A stretch of DNA of 6,805 bases, taken from assembly GCA_002169255.1 (NCBI GenBank), contig NHLU01000021.1, forward strand, positions 17,909 to 24,713, written 5' to 3'. A model generated the notes under the pieces. The model did no database searches, was not told the origin of the DNA, and saw nothing but the letters and a program-made list of their open reading frames with translations. A program made the position numbers and the translations under genes. The DNA is from Candidatus Pelagibacter sp. TMED275 (GTDB lineage Bacteria; Pseudomonadota; Alphaproteobacteria; Pelagibacterales; Pelagibacteraceae). Shown here piece after piece: positions 1 through 6,805 of the stretch (the stretch's first letter is position 1; every line of letters starts with the position of its first letter).

Positions 1-567
1 AAACTTTGCTAAATCATAAGCGCTAAAATGGTTAACATCTGTTAATTTAACATTTGGAATATTTTGAACACTAAGCTTAATATTTTCTATAGAATTCTTA
101 TCAGCAATAACCAATGCGTTGTTAGCATTATTTTTTAAAAGTATTAAATTCATTATTTTTGTCTTTTCAATTTTTTCTTTAAAATCATCAAATATAATTA
201 AGTTATTTTCTTTATTTTTTTTGCTGATGAGTGACATGATTCCAAGTTTTTTTTCACTTTTATTTATTTTTCTAATTTTATAATTATCTTCACCCTTAGG
301 ACCATGAGCGATACCACCACCTACAAATATTGGTGCCTTTCTACTTGCGTGTCTTGCACCACCAGTACCTTTTTGCGCATAAATTTTACTTGTAGATCCT
401 CTAATTTCATTTTTTTGTTTTGTTTTAGCTTTTCTACCTTTGTAGTTGGCATTAGTTTTATAAAGTAGTAAGTCAATTAATTTCTTATTCACATTTCCAG
501 AAAAAATTTTATCCATAACCTCAAAGCTTGATTTATTTCCTTTTATGTCAATTTTATCTATTTTCAT
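1..567 (-). CDS. rplD: 50S ribosomal protein L4 (uL4), 3' end cut off by the window
   Basis: L4 is an early-assembly 50S protein that binds 23S rRNA and sends a long loop into the nascent-peptide exit tunnel. The frame read leftward from the ATG at 567-565 stays open for 189 codons to the window edge and has no stop. L4 proteins are usually about 200-210 residues, so some 15-20 residues should lie outside. The extended tunnel loop is clear at about residues 66-92 (QKGTGGARHASRKAPIF, then VGGGIAHGPKG). The C-terminal Rossmann-like part is also recognisable, with NALVIADKN and then NVKLTDVNHFSAYDLAKF just before the edge. The start lies 1 nt after the rplC stop (TAA-A-ATG), so translation is probably coupled to rplC. 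The only ribosome-binding signal is an A-rich purine tract inside the rplC lysine tail. In E. coli L4 also represses the S10 operon through a leader before rpsJ, and there is no room for such a leader here. Confidence 0.95.
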   Translation of the reverse strand, partial: MKIDKIDIKGNKSSFEVMDKIFSGNVNKKLIDLLLYKTNANYKGRKAKTKQKNEIRGSTSKIYAQKGTGGARHASRKAPIFVGGGIAHGPKGEDNYKIRKINKSEKKLGIMSLISKKNKENNLIIFDDFKEKIEKTKIMNLILLKNNANNALVIADKNSIENIKLSVQNIPNVKLTDVNHFSAYDLAKF

Positions 568-568
568 T

Positions 569-1279
569 TTATTTTTTCTTTTTATCTAGATTTTTTTTTT
601 GTTTTTCGCTTATTTCAATTTTTTCAAGAATGGTTAATCTGCTTATATTTTTAACAGATTTTTTTACAAGTACTTCTGTATTCTTAGACCCAGGTATTGA
701 ACCTTTAACATATAATAAACTATTTTCACTATCAGATTTAATAATTTCTAAATTCTGCATAGTTCTAATTTTATCACCCATATGGCCAGCCATTTTTTTT
801 CCCTTAAAAACTTTTCCTGGATCTTGGTTTTGACCAGTTGAGCCATGTGCCCTATGTGAAACTGAAACTCCATGTGAGGCTCTTAATCCTCCAAAATTAT
901 GTCTTTTCATTGCTCCAGCAAAACCTTTTCCTATTGTTTTTGATTTAATATCAACAAACTTTACATCGTTAAAAATTTCTATTCCAAATTCATTTCCTGG
1001 TTTATATTGCTCTGTATCGTTTACTCTTATCTCTTTAAGTTTCTTTTTAGGTTCGGTATTTTTTTTTGCAAAAAAACCTTTCATTGATTTTGTAAGTTTC
1101 GATGTTTTGATATTAAAAAAACCAAGTTGAATTGCCTTATAGCCTCTATTTTTTTCATTAATTACATCAATAACTCTTGCTTTTTCTAATTTCAAAATCG
1201 TTACTGGAACTGATTGACCAGATTTATAAAACTCTCTGGACATACCAATTTTTTTACCTAATAAAGACAAATCAGACAT
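569..1279 (-). CDS. rplC: 50S ribosomal protein L3 (uL3)
   Basis: L3 is one of the first proteins to bind 23S rRNA and reaches toward the peptidyl-transferase centre. The protein has 236 residues. The N-terminus (LLGKKIGMSREF) and the core from about residue 115 (TIGKGFAGAMKRHNFGG, SHGVSVSHRAHGS) are classic L3. The segment GSTGQNQDPGKVFKGKKMAG at 147-166 places a glutamine at position 150, the residue methylated by PrmB in E. coli. E. coli L3 has 209 residues. This one carries about 26 extra at the C-terminus, rich in lysine and ending in KKKK; such tails vary among alphaproteobacteria. The tail is encoded by A-rich DNA with an A10 run at 591-600. The start is 3 nt from the rpsJ stop. A GGAG at 1295-1298 lies 15 nt upstream, further than is usual for a Shine-Dalgarno site, so coupling to rpsJ translation is likely. 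Confidence 0.97.
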   Translation of the reverse strand: MSDLSLLGKKIGMSREFYKSGQSVPVTILKLEKARVIDVINEKNRGYKAIQLGFFNIKTSKLTKSMKGFFAKKNTEPKKKLKEIRVNDTEQYKPGNEFGIEIFNDVKFVDIKSKTIGKGFAGAMKRHNFGGLRASHGVSVSHRAHGSTGQNQDPGKVFKGKKMAGHMGDKIRTMQNLEIIKSDSENSLLYVKGSIPGSKNTEVLVKKSVKNISRLTILEKIEISEKQKKNLDKKKK

Positions 1280-1282
1280 AAT

Positions 1283-1591
1283 TTAAATTTTTATCTCCAC
1301 ATCTACTCCTGAGGCTAGATCAAGCTTCATTAATGCCTCTACTGTTTGTGGAGTTGGTTCAATTATATCTATTAATCTTTTATGTGTTCTTGTTTCAAAT
1401 TGTTCTCTACTTTTTTTATCGATATGTGGTGATCTTAGAACTGTATATCTCTCTATTTTTGTCGGTAATGGTATTGGTCCTTTAATGTTGGCGCCAGTTC
1501 TTTTAACTGTATTTACTATTTCTTCGGTAGATTGATCTAGTATCTTATTATCGTATGCTCTTAGTTTTATTCTTATATTTTGCTTGTCCAT
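1283..1591 (-). CDS. rpsJ: 30S ribosomal protein S10 (uS10, NusE)
   Basis: S10 sits in the head of the 30S subunit. As NusE it also partners NusB and NusG in transcription antitermination. The length of 102 residues is normal. Family hallmarks are [16 protein letters not shown] near the N-terminus, [19 protein letters not shown] at 38-56, then [19 protein letters not shown] at 58-76 and a C-terminal VDVEIKI strand. It starts 3 nt after the fusA stop. A GGA at 1598-1600, formed by the last fusA glycine codon, stands 6 nt before the ATG and is the best-placed Shine-Dalgarno-like site in the window. In many bacteria tuf or an S10-operon promoter and leader separates fusA from rpsJ; neither is present here, so S10 should be expressed as part of the str transcript. 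Confidence 0.97.
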   Translation of the reverse strand: MDKQNIRIKLRAYDNKILDQSTEEIVNTVKRTGANIKGPIPLPTKIERYTVLRSPHIDKKSREQFETRTHKRLIDIIEPTPQTVEALMKLDLASGVDVEIKI

Positions 1592-1594
1592 TTT

Positions 1595-3670
1595 TTATCC
1601 AGTTTTTTTTGTAACCTCGTCTTGAACATTTTGAGGAACTTTTGAGTAATGATCAAAAAACATTGAGTATTGTGCTCTACCCTGTGACATTGATCTTAAA
1701 TTATTTATATAGCCAAACATATTTGCTAATGGAACCATAGCGGTGATAACTGTAGCATTGCCTCTCACTTCTTGAGTACTAACTTGTCCTCTTCTACTAT
1801 TCAAATCACCAATTACATCACCCATATAATCCTCGGGTGTCACAATTTCTACTCTCATCACTGGCTCTAAAAGTTTAAGAGTTGCTTTTGCACACGCTTC
1901 CTTAAAACATTGTCTTGATGCAAGCTCAAAAGCTAAAACACTTGAGTCTACATCATGATGTAAACCATCAATAATAGTTACTTTGTAATCAATTATTGGA
2001 AATCCAGCGAGAATTCCAGTATCTGAAATAGTTTCAATTCCTTTTTCAACACCTGGAATAAATTCTTTTGGTATTGCGCCACCTTTAATTTTACTTTCTA
2101 CTAATCTTCCTTTTCCGGGCTCTAACGGTTCAATTGAAAGTTTAACCCTAGCAAATTGACCTGCTCCGCCACTTTGTTTTTTATGGGTATAATCAAATTC
2201 TGATGTATTTTCTATTGTTTCTCTATAAGCCACCTGTGGAGCTCCAACATTTGCTTCCACTTTAAACTCTCTTTTCATTCGATCAACAATTATGTCTAAA
2301 TGAAGCTCACCCATACCTTTGATAATTGTTTGACCTGACTCTTCGTCCGAACTAACTCTAAAAGATGGATCTTCTTTTGCAAGTCTTCCTAGTGCTTCAC
2401 CCATTTTTTCTTGGTCAGCTTTTGTTTTCGGCTCAACCGCGATTTCTATGACTGGATCGGGGAATTCCATTGGCTCAAGTAAAACTGAATTTTCTTCATC
2501 ACACAATGTATGACCTGTTATTGTATTCTTTAAACCTGCTAAAGCTACAATATCACCTGCATTTGCCTCTTTAATATCTTCTCTAGAATTTGCATGCATC
2601 AGCAACATTCTACCTACTCTTTCTTCTTTTTCTTTAGAGGAATTAAATACTGCAGTACCTGTTTTTATTGTTCCTGAGTAAATTCTAATAAAAGTTAACG
2701 ACCCAACAAAAGGATCATTTGCTACTTTAAATGCTAACGCTGAAAAAGGAACACTGTCTTCAAACTTCATATCAACTTCTTCTTCTGAACCTAATTTAGT
2801 TCCTTTTATGGACCCTATATCAACTGGGCTTGGTAAATAGTTTACAACTGCATCTAGTAATGGTTGAACACCTTTGTTTTTAAAGGCTGAGCCAGTTAGA
2901 ACTGGTACAAAACTAAAATCTAATGTGCCTTTTCTGATACATTTTATTAAATCTTCCTCATTAATTTCTTCACCATTTAAATATGCTTCCATTAAGTTTT
3001 CATCTTGCTCTACAGCTGTTTCAACCAATTCTGTTCTGTATTTTTGAGATATTTCCTTCAAGTCTTCAGGTATTTCTTTATATTCCCATTCAGCACCTAA
3101 TGCTTCATTCTTCCAAACTTGTGCCTTCATTTTTACTAAATCTACTACACCAGTTAAAGAAGCTTCAGCTCCAATTGGAACTTGAACTACTAATGGTTTA
3201 GCACCTAATCTTTCTTTAATCATATCTACGCATCTAAAAAAATCAGCTCCTGTTCTGTCTAATTTATTTACAAAACATATTCTTGGGACCTTATATTTAT
3301 CAGCTTGTCTCCAAACAGTTTCAGACTGTGGTTCAACACCAGCAACACCATCAAACACTGCAACTGCTCCATCTAAAACTTTTAGAGATCTCTCGACTTC
3401 TATGGTAAAATCTACATGACCTGGAGTATCAATTATATTTATTCTGTGATCATTCCAAAAGCATGTTGTTGCTGCAGAAGTAATAGTGATACCTCTTTCT
3501 TGCTCTTGTTCCATCCAATCCATTGTTGCAGCACCGTCATGAACTTCACCAATTTTATGACTTTTGCCAGTGTAATATAAAACTCTTTCTGTTGTTGTAG
3601 TTTTTCCAGCATCTATATGTGCCATGATGCCAATATTTCTATACTTTTGTAGTTTATGAGTTCTTGCCAT
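1595..3670 (-). CDS. fusA: Translation elongation factor G (EF-G)
   Basis: EF-G is the GTPase that drives translocation of tRNA and mRNA after peptide-bond formation and, with RRF, splits ribosomes for recycling. From the chosen start it has 691 residues, normal for a single-copy EF-G. The GTPase motifs are intact: G1 AHIDAGKTT (17-25), G2 RGITIT (59-64), G3 DTPGH (81-85, including the catalytic histidine), G4 NKLD (135-138) and G5 GSAFKNKG (260-267). The domain II segment ([18 protein letters not shown]), the domain III segment ([18 protein letters not shown]) and the domain IV/V segments (YDYTHKK-like [32 protein letters not shown]) follow in order. I chose the ATG at 3670-3668 because family members begin MAR-T-plus about ten residues before the G1 strand. 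An in-frame ATG at 3682 would add MVKF and overlap the rpsG stop (ATGGTAA). Neither start has a clear Shine-Dalgarno site. The chosen start lies 5 nt after rpsG. Confidence 0.97.
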   Translation of the reverse strand: MARTHKLQKYRNIGIMAHIDAGKTTTTERVLYYTGKSHKIGEVHDGAATMDWMEQEQERGITITSAATTCFWNDHRINIIDTPGHVDFTIEVERSLKVLDGAVAVFDGVAGVEPQSETVWRQADKYKVPRICFVNKLDRTGADFFRCVDMIKERLGAKPLVVQVPIGAEASLTGVVDLVKMKAQVWKNEALGAEWEYKEIPEDLKEISQKYRTELVETAVEQDENLMEAYLNGEEINEEDLIKCIRKGTLDFSFVPVLTGSAFKNKGVQPLLDAVVNYLPSPVDIGSIKGTKLGSEEEVDMKFEDSVPFSALAFKVANDPFVGSLTFIRIYSGTIKTGTAVFNSSKEKEERVGRMLLMHANSREDIKEANAGDIVALAGLKNTITGHTLCDEENSVLLEPMEFPDPVIEIAVEPKTKADQEKMGEALGRLAKEDPSFRVSSDEESGQTIIKGMGELHLDIIVDRMKREFKVEANVGAPQVAYRETIENTSEFDYTHKKQSGGAGQFARVKLSIEPLEPGKGRLVESKIKGGAIPKEFIPGVEKGIETISDTGILAGFPIIDYKVTIIDGLHHDVDSSVLAFELASRQCFKEACAKATLKLLEPVMRVEIVTPEDYMGDVIGDLNSRRGQVSTQEVRGNATVITAMVPLANMFGYINNLRSMSQGRAQYSMFFDHYSKVPQNVQDEVTKKTG

Positions 3671-3675
3671 AAATT

Positions 3676-4146
3676 TTACCATCTAAAATGTGCGAAAGCC
3701 TTATTTGACTCTGCCATTTTATGTGTATCCTCTTTTTTTTTAACTGCCGAACCTCTATTTTGATAGGCGTCATAAATTTCATTAAAAATTTTATCCGACA
3801 TATTTTTATTTTTTCTTTTTCTAGATGCATCAACTAACCATCTCAAAGCTAAAGCTTGAGATCTTTTAGATTTTACTTCAACTGGCACTTGATATGTGGC
3901 ACCTCCAACTCGTCTAGACCTAACTTCTACTGTTGGTTTTATGTTGTTGATCGCCTGATTAAAAATTTCAATTGGCTCGTCTTTTGTCTTTGATTTTATT
4001 TTATCAATGGCTTCATAAATAATTTTTTCTGCTATAATTTTTTTACCATCATACATTATTGAATTAATCAACTTAGGTATAACTGTAGATTTAAATTTTG
4101 GATCTATTATTGGGATTTTTTTTGGAGCTTTTCTTTTTCTTGACAT
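3676..4146 (-). CDS. rpsG: 30S ribosomal protein S7 (uS7)
   Basis: S7 is a primary 16S rRNA-binding protein that nucleates assembly of the 30S head and lies near the E site and mRNA exit. The 156-residue length is typical. The N-terminal arm [10 protein letters not shown], the segment [18 protein letters not shown] (31-48), the beta-hairpin region [20 protein letters not shown] (71-90), [17 protein letters not shown] and the C-terminal [13 protein letters not shown] all match the family. It starts only 4 nt after the rpsL stop. An AGG at 4158-4160 lies 11 nt upstream, a weak and distant Shine-Dalgarno site. In E. coli S7 represses the str operon by binding a structured rpsL-rpsG spacer of about 100 nt. 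That target cannot exist in a 4-nt gap, so any feedback must act elsewhere, possibly at the leader upstream of rpsL. Confidence 0.97.
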   Translation of the reverse strand: MSRKRKAPKKIPIIDPKFKSTVIPKLINSIMYDGKKIIAEKIIYEAIDKIKSKTKDEPIEIFNQAINNIKPTVEVRSRRVGGATYQVPVEVKSKRSQALALRWLVDASRKRKNKNMSDKIFNEIYDAYQNRGSAVKKKEDTHKMAESNKAFAHFRW

Positions 4147-4150
4147 TTTA

Positions 4151-4522
4151 TTATTTACCTTTTTTAGCTCCGTATTTAGATCTTTGTTGTTTTCTTGCTG
4201 TCACACCTTGGGTATCTAAGTTACCTCGGAGTATATGATATCTAACACCTGGTAAATCTTTTACACGACCACCCCTTATTAATACCACTGAGTGTTCTTG
4301 TAAATTATGACCTTCTCCTGGAATGTAAGAAGTGACCTCATGACCATTAGAAAGTCTTACTCTAGCAACTTTTCTTAATGCTGAATTTGGTTTTTTTGGA
4401 GTTGTTGTGTATACTTTTATACAAACTCCTCTCTTTTGTGGTGATCTTTCCAAGGCTGGAACTTTATCCCTGCCCTTTGGTCTAATTCTTTTTTTTCTTA
4501 ACAATTGATTTATTGTTGGCAT
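4151..4522 (-). CDS. rpsL: 30S ribosomal protein S12 (uS12)
   Basis: S12 lies at the decoding centre and helps monitor codon-anticodon pairing. The protein has 123 residues, the normal bacterial length, starting [10 protein letters not shown]. The most conserved blocks are intact: [20 protein letters not shown] (30-49), [20 protein letters not shown] and [20 protein letters not shown] (76-95). Lysines stand at 43 and 88 (numbering with the initiator Met), the two positions where substitution classically gives streptomycin resistance, so this is the sensitive-type sequence. Asp89 corresponds to the aspartate that RimO methylthiolates in E. coli. The stretch at residues 11-19 (KRIRPKGRD) differs from the common PRxxxKKRxK pattern but keeps its positive charge. 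The region immediately before the ATG (4523-4536) is entirely A and T with no Shine-Dalgarno site. This is the first gene after the promoter and structured leader at 4537-4647. Confidence 0.98.
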   Translation of the reverse strand: MPTINQLLRKKRIRPKGRDKVPALERSPQKRGVCIKVYTTTPKKPNSALRKVARVRLSNGHEVTSYIPGEGHNLQEHSVVLIRGGRVKDLPGVRYHILRGNLDTQGVTARKQQRSKYGAKKGK

Positions 4523-4536
4523 AATTTTTATATAAT

Positions 4537-4614
4537 TAATTTTGGAAAAGAAATAACCGACATGTTATTAATGGCAGCGTTTAGTGCTATTTCACTACTT
4601 TCCAACCAAAATTA
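4537..4614 (-). promoter_or_regulatory. Structured 5' leader RNA of the rpsL (str) operon, candidate autoregulatory element
   Basis: Read 5'->3' on the minus strand, this segment can fold as a three-helix junction. A 9-bp perfect closing helix pairs TAATTTTGG (4614-4606) with CCAAAATTA (4545-4537). It encloses a 5-bp hairpin TAGTG-AAATAG-CACTA (4597-4582) and a 6-bp hairpin AATAAC-ATGTCG-GTTATT (4569-4552). The foot of the closing helix coincides with the start expected from the promoter at 4620-4647, and the fold ends 14 nt before the rpsL ATG. A second pairing, TTGGAAA (4605-4599) with TTTCCAA (4548-4542), would compete with the closing helix. The pairings are seen directly; regulation is inference. 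As I recall, Rfam lists a Rickettsiales rpsL leader motif (rpsL_ricks), and this may belong to it. I did not test this, and folding by eye in A+T-rich DNA can mislead. Confidence 0.5.
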
Positions 4615-4619
4615 TCGAC

Positions 4620-4647
4620 AAATTACTATAGAATTTGTTTTTGTCAA
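4620..4647 (-). promoter_or_regulatory. Sigma70-type promoter for the rpsL operon
   Basis: On the minus strand an exact consensus -35 hexamer TTGACA occupies 4647-4642. After a 16-nt spacer a -10-like TAATTT occupies 4625-4620, keeping the key first two and last T/A positions. An alternative -10 (TATAGT, 4630-4625) resembles the consensus better but stands only 11 nt from the -35, too close. Transcription would start near 4614-4612, exactly where the leader helix begins, and this agreement supports the assignment. It would drive rpsL-rpsG-fusA-rpsJ-rplC-rplD in addition to any read-through from rpoBC. Confidence 0.6.
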
Positions 4648-4673
4648 ACTAAAACAATTAAAAATTGTATTAA

Positions 4674-6805
4674 TTATTGTTGATTTATCTGGGTTTCAGG
4701 AGGATTTGCTTTTTCTTGATCTGATAAAAATTTTTCATCATCTTTTAGAGCTTTTTTATTCCATAAACTTTTAACTGATCCAGTTCCAGCAGGTACTAAA
4801 CGACCTACAATAACATTTTCCTTTAAGCCTTGTAATGTATCAACTTTACCTTTGATAGAGGCATCTGTTAAAACTCTTGTAGTTTCTTGGAAAGATGCTG
4901 CTGATATAAATGAGTCAGTTTGTAATGATGCTTTTGTTATTCCCATTAATACTCTTTCACCTAATGCTGGTTTTTTACCTTCAGATTTTAATTTTTCATT
5001 AAGGTTCTCAAATTTTATTCTATCAATGATTTCTCCTGGTAATAAATTACTATCACCTGAGTTTTTAACCTCAATTTTTTTAAGCATTTGCCTTAAAATA
5101 GTTTCTATATGTTTGTCGTTGATTACAACACCTTGTAATCTGTAAACTTCTTGAACTTGGTTTACAAAATATTCTGTTAGCTCTTCGATACCTAAAATTC
5201 TTAAAATATCATGTGGTAGTGGTTGTCCATCAAGAAGATATTCTCCTTTTTTAATACTTTCCCCTGGATTAAAGTTAATATGTTTTCCTTTTGGTATTAA
5301 ATAATTTGAAGTTTCACCACCATCAGATTGAATAGATATTCTTTGTTTGCCCCTTACTTCTTTACCAAATAAAACTTTACCATTATTTTCAGCTATAATA
5401 GCACTATCTTTTGCTTTTCTAGCTTCAAATAATTCAGCAACACGAGGTAATCCACCTGTAATATCTTTTGTTTTAGATGTTTCTTTAGGAAGTCTTGCAA
5501 TAACATCACCAGCAAATATTTTTTGTCCATCTTTTACTGATAATATTGAATCTGGTACTAAATAATATCTTGCTTCATTATCGTCGGCTTTTTTTATAAC
5601 ATTTCCTTTATCATCTCTAAGTGTGATACGAGGTTTTAAATCAGTATTTTTTGATTGTGTTTTCCAATCAACAACTGTTTTAGTTGATATACCAGTTGCA
5701 TCATCTGTTGTTTCAGCAATTGAAACACCATCAATTAGATCAACAAAACCCGCTGTACCACTTTTCTCAGCAATTACAGGTGTTGTATATGGATCCCATT
5801 CACAAATTTTCGAATTCTTTTTTATCTTATCTCCATTTTGGAAAAATAATTTTGAACCATAGGGAATTTTATATAAGGCAATTTGATTTCCTTTATCATC
5901 TTCTAAAGATAATTGAGTATTTCTTCCCATAACTACTAAGTTTTTCTTAGAGTCCTCTAACAAATTTGTGTTAATTATTCTTAAAGTTCCCTCACTTTTA
6001 GTAATAATTTGAGAATCTTGTTTTATTTGAGCTGTTCCTCCAACGTGGAATGTTCTCATAGTTAACTGAGTTCCAGGCTCACCAATTGATTGTGCTGAAA
6101 TCATGCCGATAGCCTCACCTTCATGAACCATTTTGCCTCTAGATAAATCTCTTCCATAACAAGTTGCACATACTCCAGCTTTTGAGCTACAAGTTATTAC
6201 TGAATAAACATTTAAAATTTTAACACCTGCTGCATCAATTTTTTCGCATCCTGCTTCATCAATCATTTCACCCTTACTGATAATTTTCTCTCCTGATATT
6301 GGATTTTTAACATCTGCTGCTGCTACCCTACCTAACGCTCTCTCTGATAAACTCACAATTACATTTCCACCTTCAATTATTTCGGACAGTTTTAATGAAC
6401 CTGGATTATCACACGAAGTTTTTGTTATTGTTAGATCTTGCGCAACATCACATAATCTTCTAGTCAAGTAACCAGAATTTGCAGTTTTTAAGGCAGTATC
6501 AGCTAAACCTTTTCTAGCTCCATGAGTTGAATTAAAATATTCTAATGCAGTTAATCCCTCTTTAAAATTAGAAGTAATAGGAGTTTCTATAATTTCTCCA
6601 GATGGTTTTGCAATTAGTCCTCTCATACCAGCTAATTGTTTCATTTGTGCCGCAGATCCTCTTGCTCCACTATCTGCCATCATGAATACAGAATTAATTT
6701 TCAAACCTTCATTTGTTTTCTCTGTAGCAGAAATTCTTTTCATCATCTCACCTGCTACTCTATCAGTACATTTAGACCAAGCATCAACAACTTTATTATA
6801 TTTTT
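4674..6805 (-). CDS. rpoC: DNA-directed RNA polymerase subunit beta', C-terminal half (5' part outside window)
   Basis: This is the C-terminal half of the largest RNA polymerase subunit. The frame is open from the right edge ([20 protein letters not shown]) for 709 residues to the TAA at 4676-4674; the real start lies outside. Numbering from the edge, residue n aligns with E. coli beta' residue n+683. The secondary-channel segment [12 protein letters not shown] (42-53), the bridge helix region (about 86-121, with [20 protein letters not shown]) and the trigger loop [16 protein letters not shown] (241-256) are intact. His253 matches catalytic-loop His936. Four cysteines at 131, 205, 212 and 215 have the same spacing as the second zinc site (814/888/895/898). 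About 185 residues between the trigger-loop arms (about 258-446) form the SI3 insertion seen in proteobacteria. The end keeps the conserved [20 protein letters not shown] block and then has a hydrophilic tail. The catalytic NADFDGD loop is not in the window. Confidence 0.98.
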   Translation of the reverse strand, partial: KYNKVVDAWSKCTDRVAGEMMKRISATEKTNEGLKINSVFMMADSGARGSAAQMKQLAGMRGLIAKPSGEIIETPITSNFKEGLTALEYFNSTHGARKGLADTALKTANSGYLTRRLCDVAQDLTITKTSCDNPGSLKLSEIIEGGNVIVSLSERALGRVAAADVKNPISGEKIISKGEMIDEAGCEKIDAAGVKILNVYSVITCSSKAGVCATCYGRDLSRGKMVHEGEAIGMISAQSIGEPGTQLTMRTFHVGGTAQIKQDSQIITKSEGTLRIINTNLLEDSKKNLVVMGRNTQLSLEDDKGNQIALYKIPYGSKLFFQNGDKIKKNSKICEWDPYTTPVIAEKSGTAGFVDLIDGVSIAETTDDATGISTKTVVDWKTQSKNTDLKPRITLRDDKGNVIKKADDNEARYYLVPDSILSVKDGQKIFAGDVIARLPKETSKTKDITGGLPRVAELFEARKAKDSAIIAENNGKVLFGKEVRGKQRISIQSDGGETSNYLIPKGKHINFNPGESIKKGEYLLDGQPLPHDILRILGIEELTEYFVNQVQEVYRLQGVVINDKHIETILRQMLKKIEVKNSGDSNLLPGEIIDRIKFENLNEKLKSEGKKPALGERVLMGITKASLQTDSFISAASFQETTRVLTDASIKGKVDTLQGLKENVIVGRLVPAGTGSVKSLWNKKALKDDEKFLSDQEKANPPETQINQQ

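Noticed and set aside
528..833. Plus-strand open frame rich in F/L/S resembling a membrane protein
   Set aside because: It is antisense to rplC and rplD. The hydrophobic composition comes from the reverse complement of lysine-rich A-tracts.
2983..3201. Plus-strand open frame with a leucine-rich translation inside fusA
   Set aside because: Antisense shadow of the well-conserved EF-G coding sequence.
3733..3741. A9 run in rpsG as a possible programmed frameshift
   Set aside because: It encodes the expected lysines (VKKKED) and the S7 reading frame continues normally to the conserved C-terminus. Such runs are common at this base composition.
4651..4668. Possible rpoC terminator: ACAATT-TTT-AATTGT hairpin followed by TTTT on the minus strand
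   Set aside because: The stem is 6 bp with a single G-C pair and a 3-nt loop, too weak for a convincing intrinsic terminator in A+T-rich DNA. At most it is an inefficient attenuator.
4505..4774. Open frame on the plus strand across the rpoC-rpsL spacer
   Set aside because: It overlaps the rpoC end and the promoter/leader, has no recognisable domain and no ribosome-binding site, and is a chance frame.
4852..5932. Several plus-strand frames of 72-97 codons within rpoC
   Set aside because: All lie opposite conserved RpoC sequence and show no independent family motif.
5400..6040. The long segment between the RpoC trigger-loop arms as a possible foreign domain insertion
   Set aside because: It has the position and size (about 185 residues) of the normal proteobacterial SI3 insertion and the same base composition as its flanks.

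Overview
The window is a compact stretch of the rpoBC / str / S10 ribosomal-protein supercluster, with every gene on the minus strand. In transcription order (right to left) it holds rpoC (3' half), a 151-nt leader region, rpsL (S12), rpsG (S7), fusA (EF-G), rpsJ (S10), rplC (L3) and rplD (L4, running off the left edge). I see no mobile element, CRISPR array, tRNA/rRNA gene or plus-strand gene. Open frames on the plus strand are shadows of these genes.

The DNA is strongly A+T rich (roughly 70% by eye), the gaps between translation genes are only 1-5 nt, and ribosome-binding sites are weak or absent. The proteins look alphaproteobacterial, including an RpoC with the large SI3 insertion in the trigger loop. 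Together this suggests a streamlined marine alphaproteobacterium of the SAR11/Pelagibacterales type. This is inference from style and gene order, not a database match. A notable gene-order feature is that tuf does not lie between fusA and rpsJ, so the str and S10 operons are joined with a 3-nt gap.

Layout: 4674-6805 is the RpoC C-terminal half. 4523-4673 is the only sizeable non-coding stretch. It carries a good sigma70-type promoter (exact TTGACA at the -35 position) followed at once by a leader RNA that can fold into a closing helix around two hairpins, with the predicted transcription start at the foot of that helix. 4151-4522 is rpsL, 3676-4146 rpsG, 1595-3670 fusA, 1283-1591 rpsJ, 569-1279 rplC and 1-567 rplD.

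The genes serve transcription (RpoC) and translation: the decoding site and 30S head (S12, S7, S10), translocation (EF-G), and early 50S assembly with the peptidyl-transferase and exit-tunnel region (L3, L4). They are probably co-transcribed from the leader promoter, with read-through from rpoBC possible. The coding content is ordinary. The one element worth a real second look is the structured rpsL leader, a candidate autoregulatory RNA.
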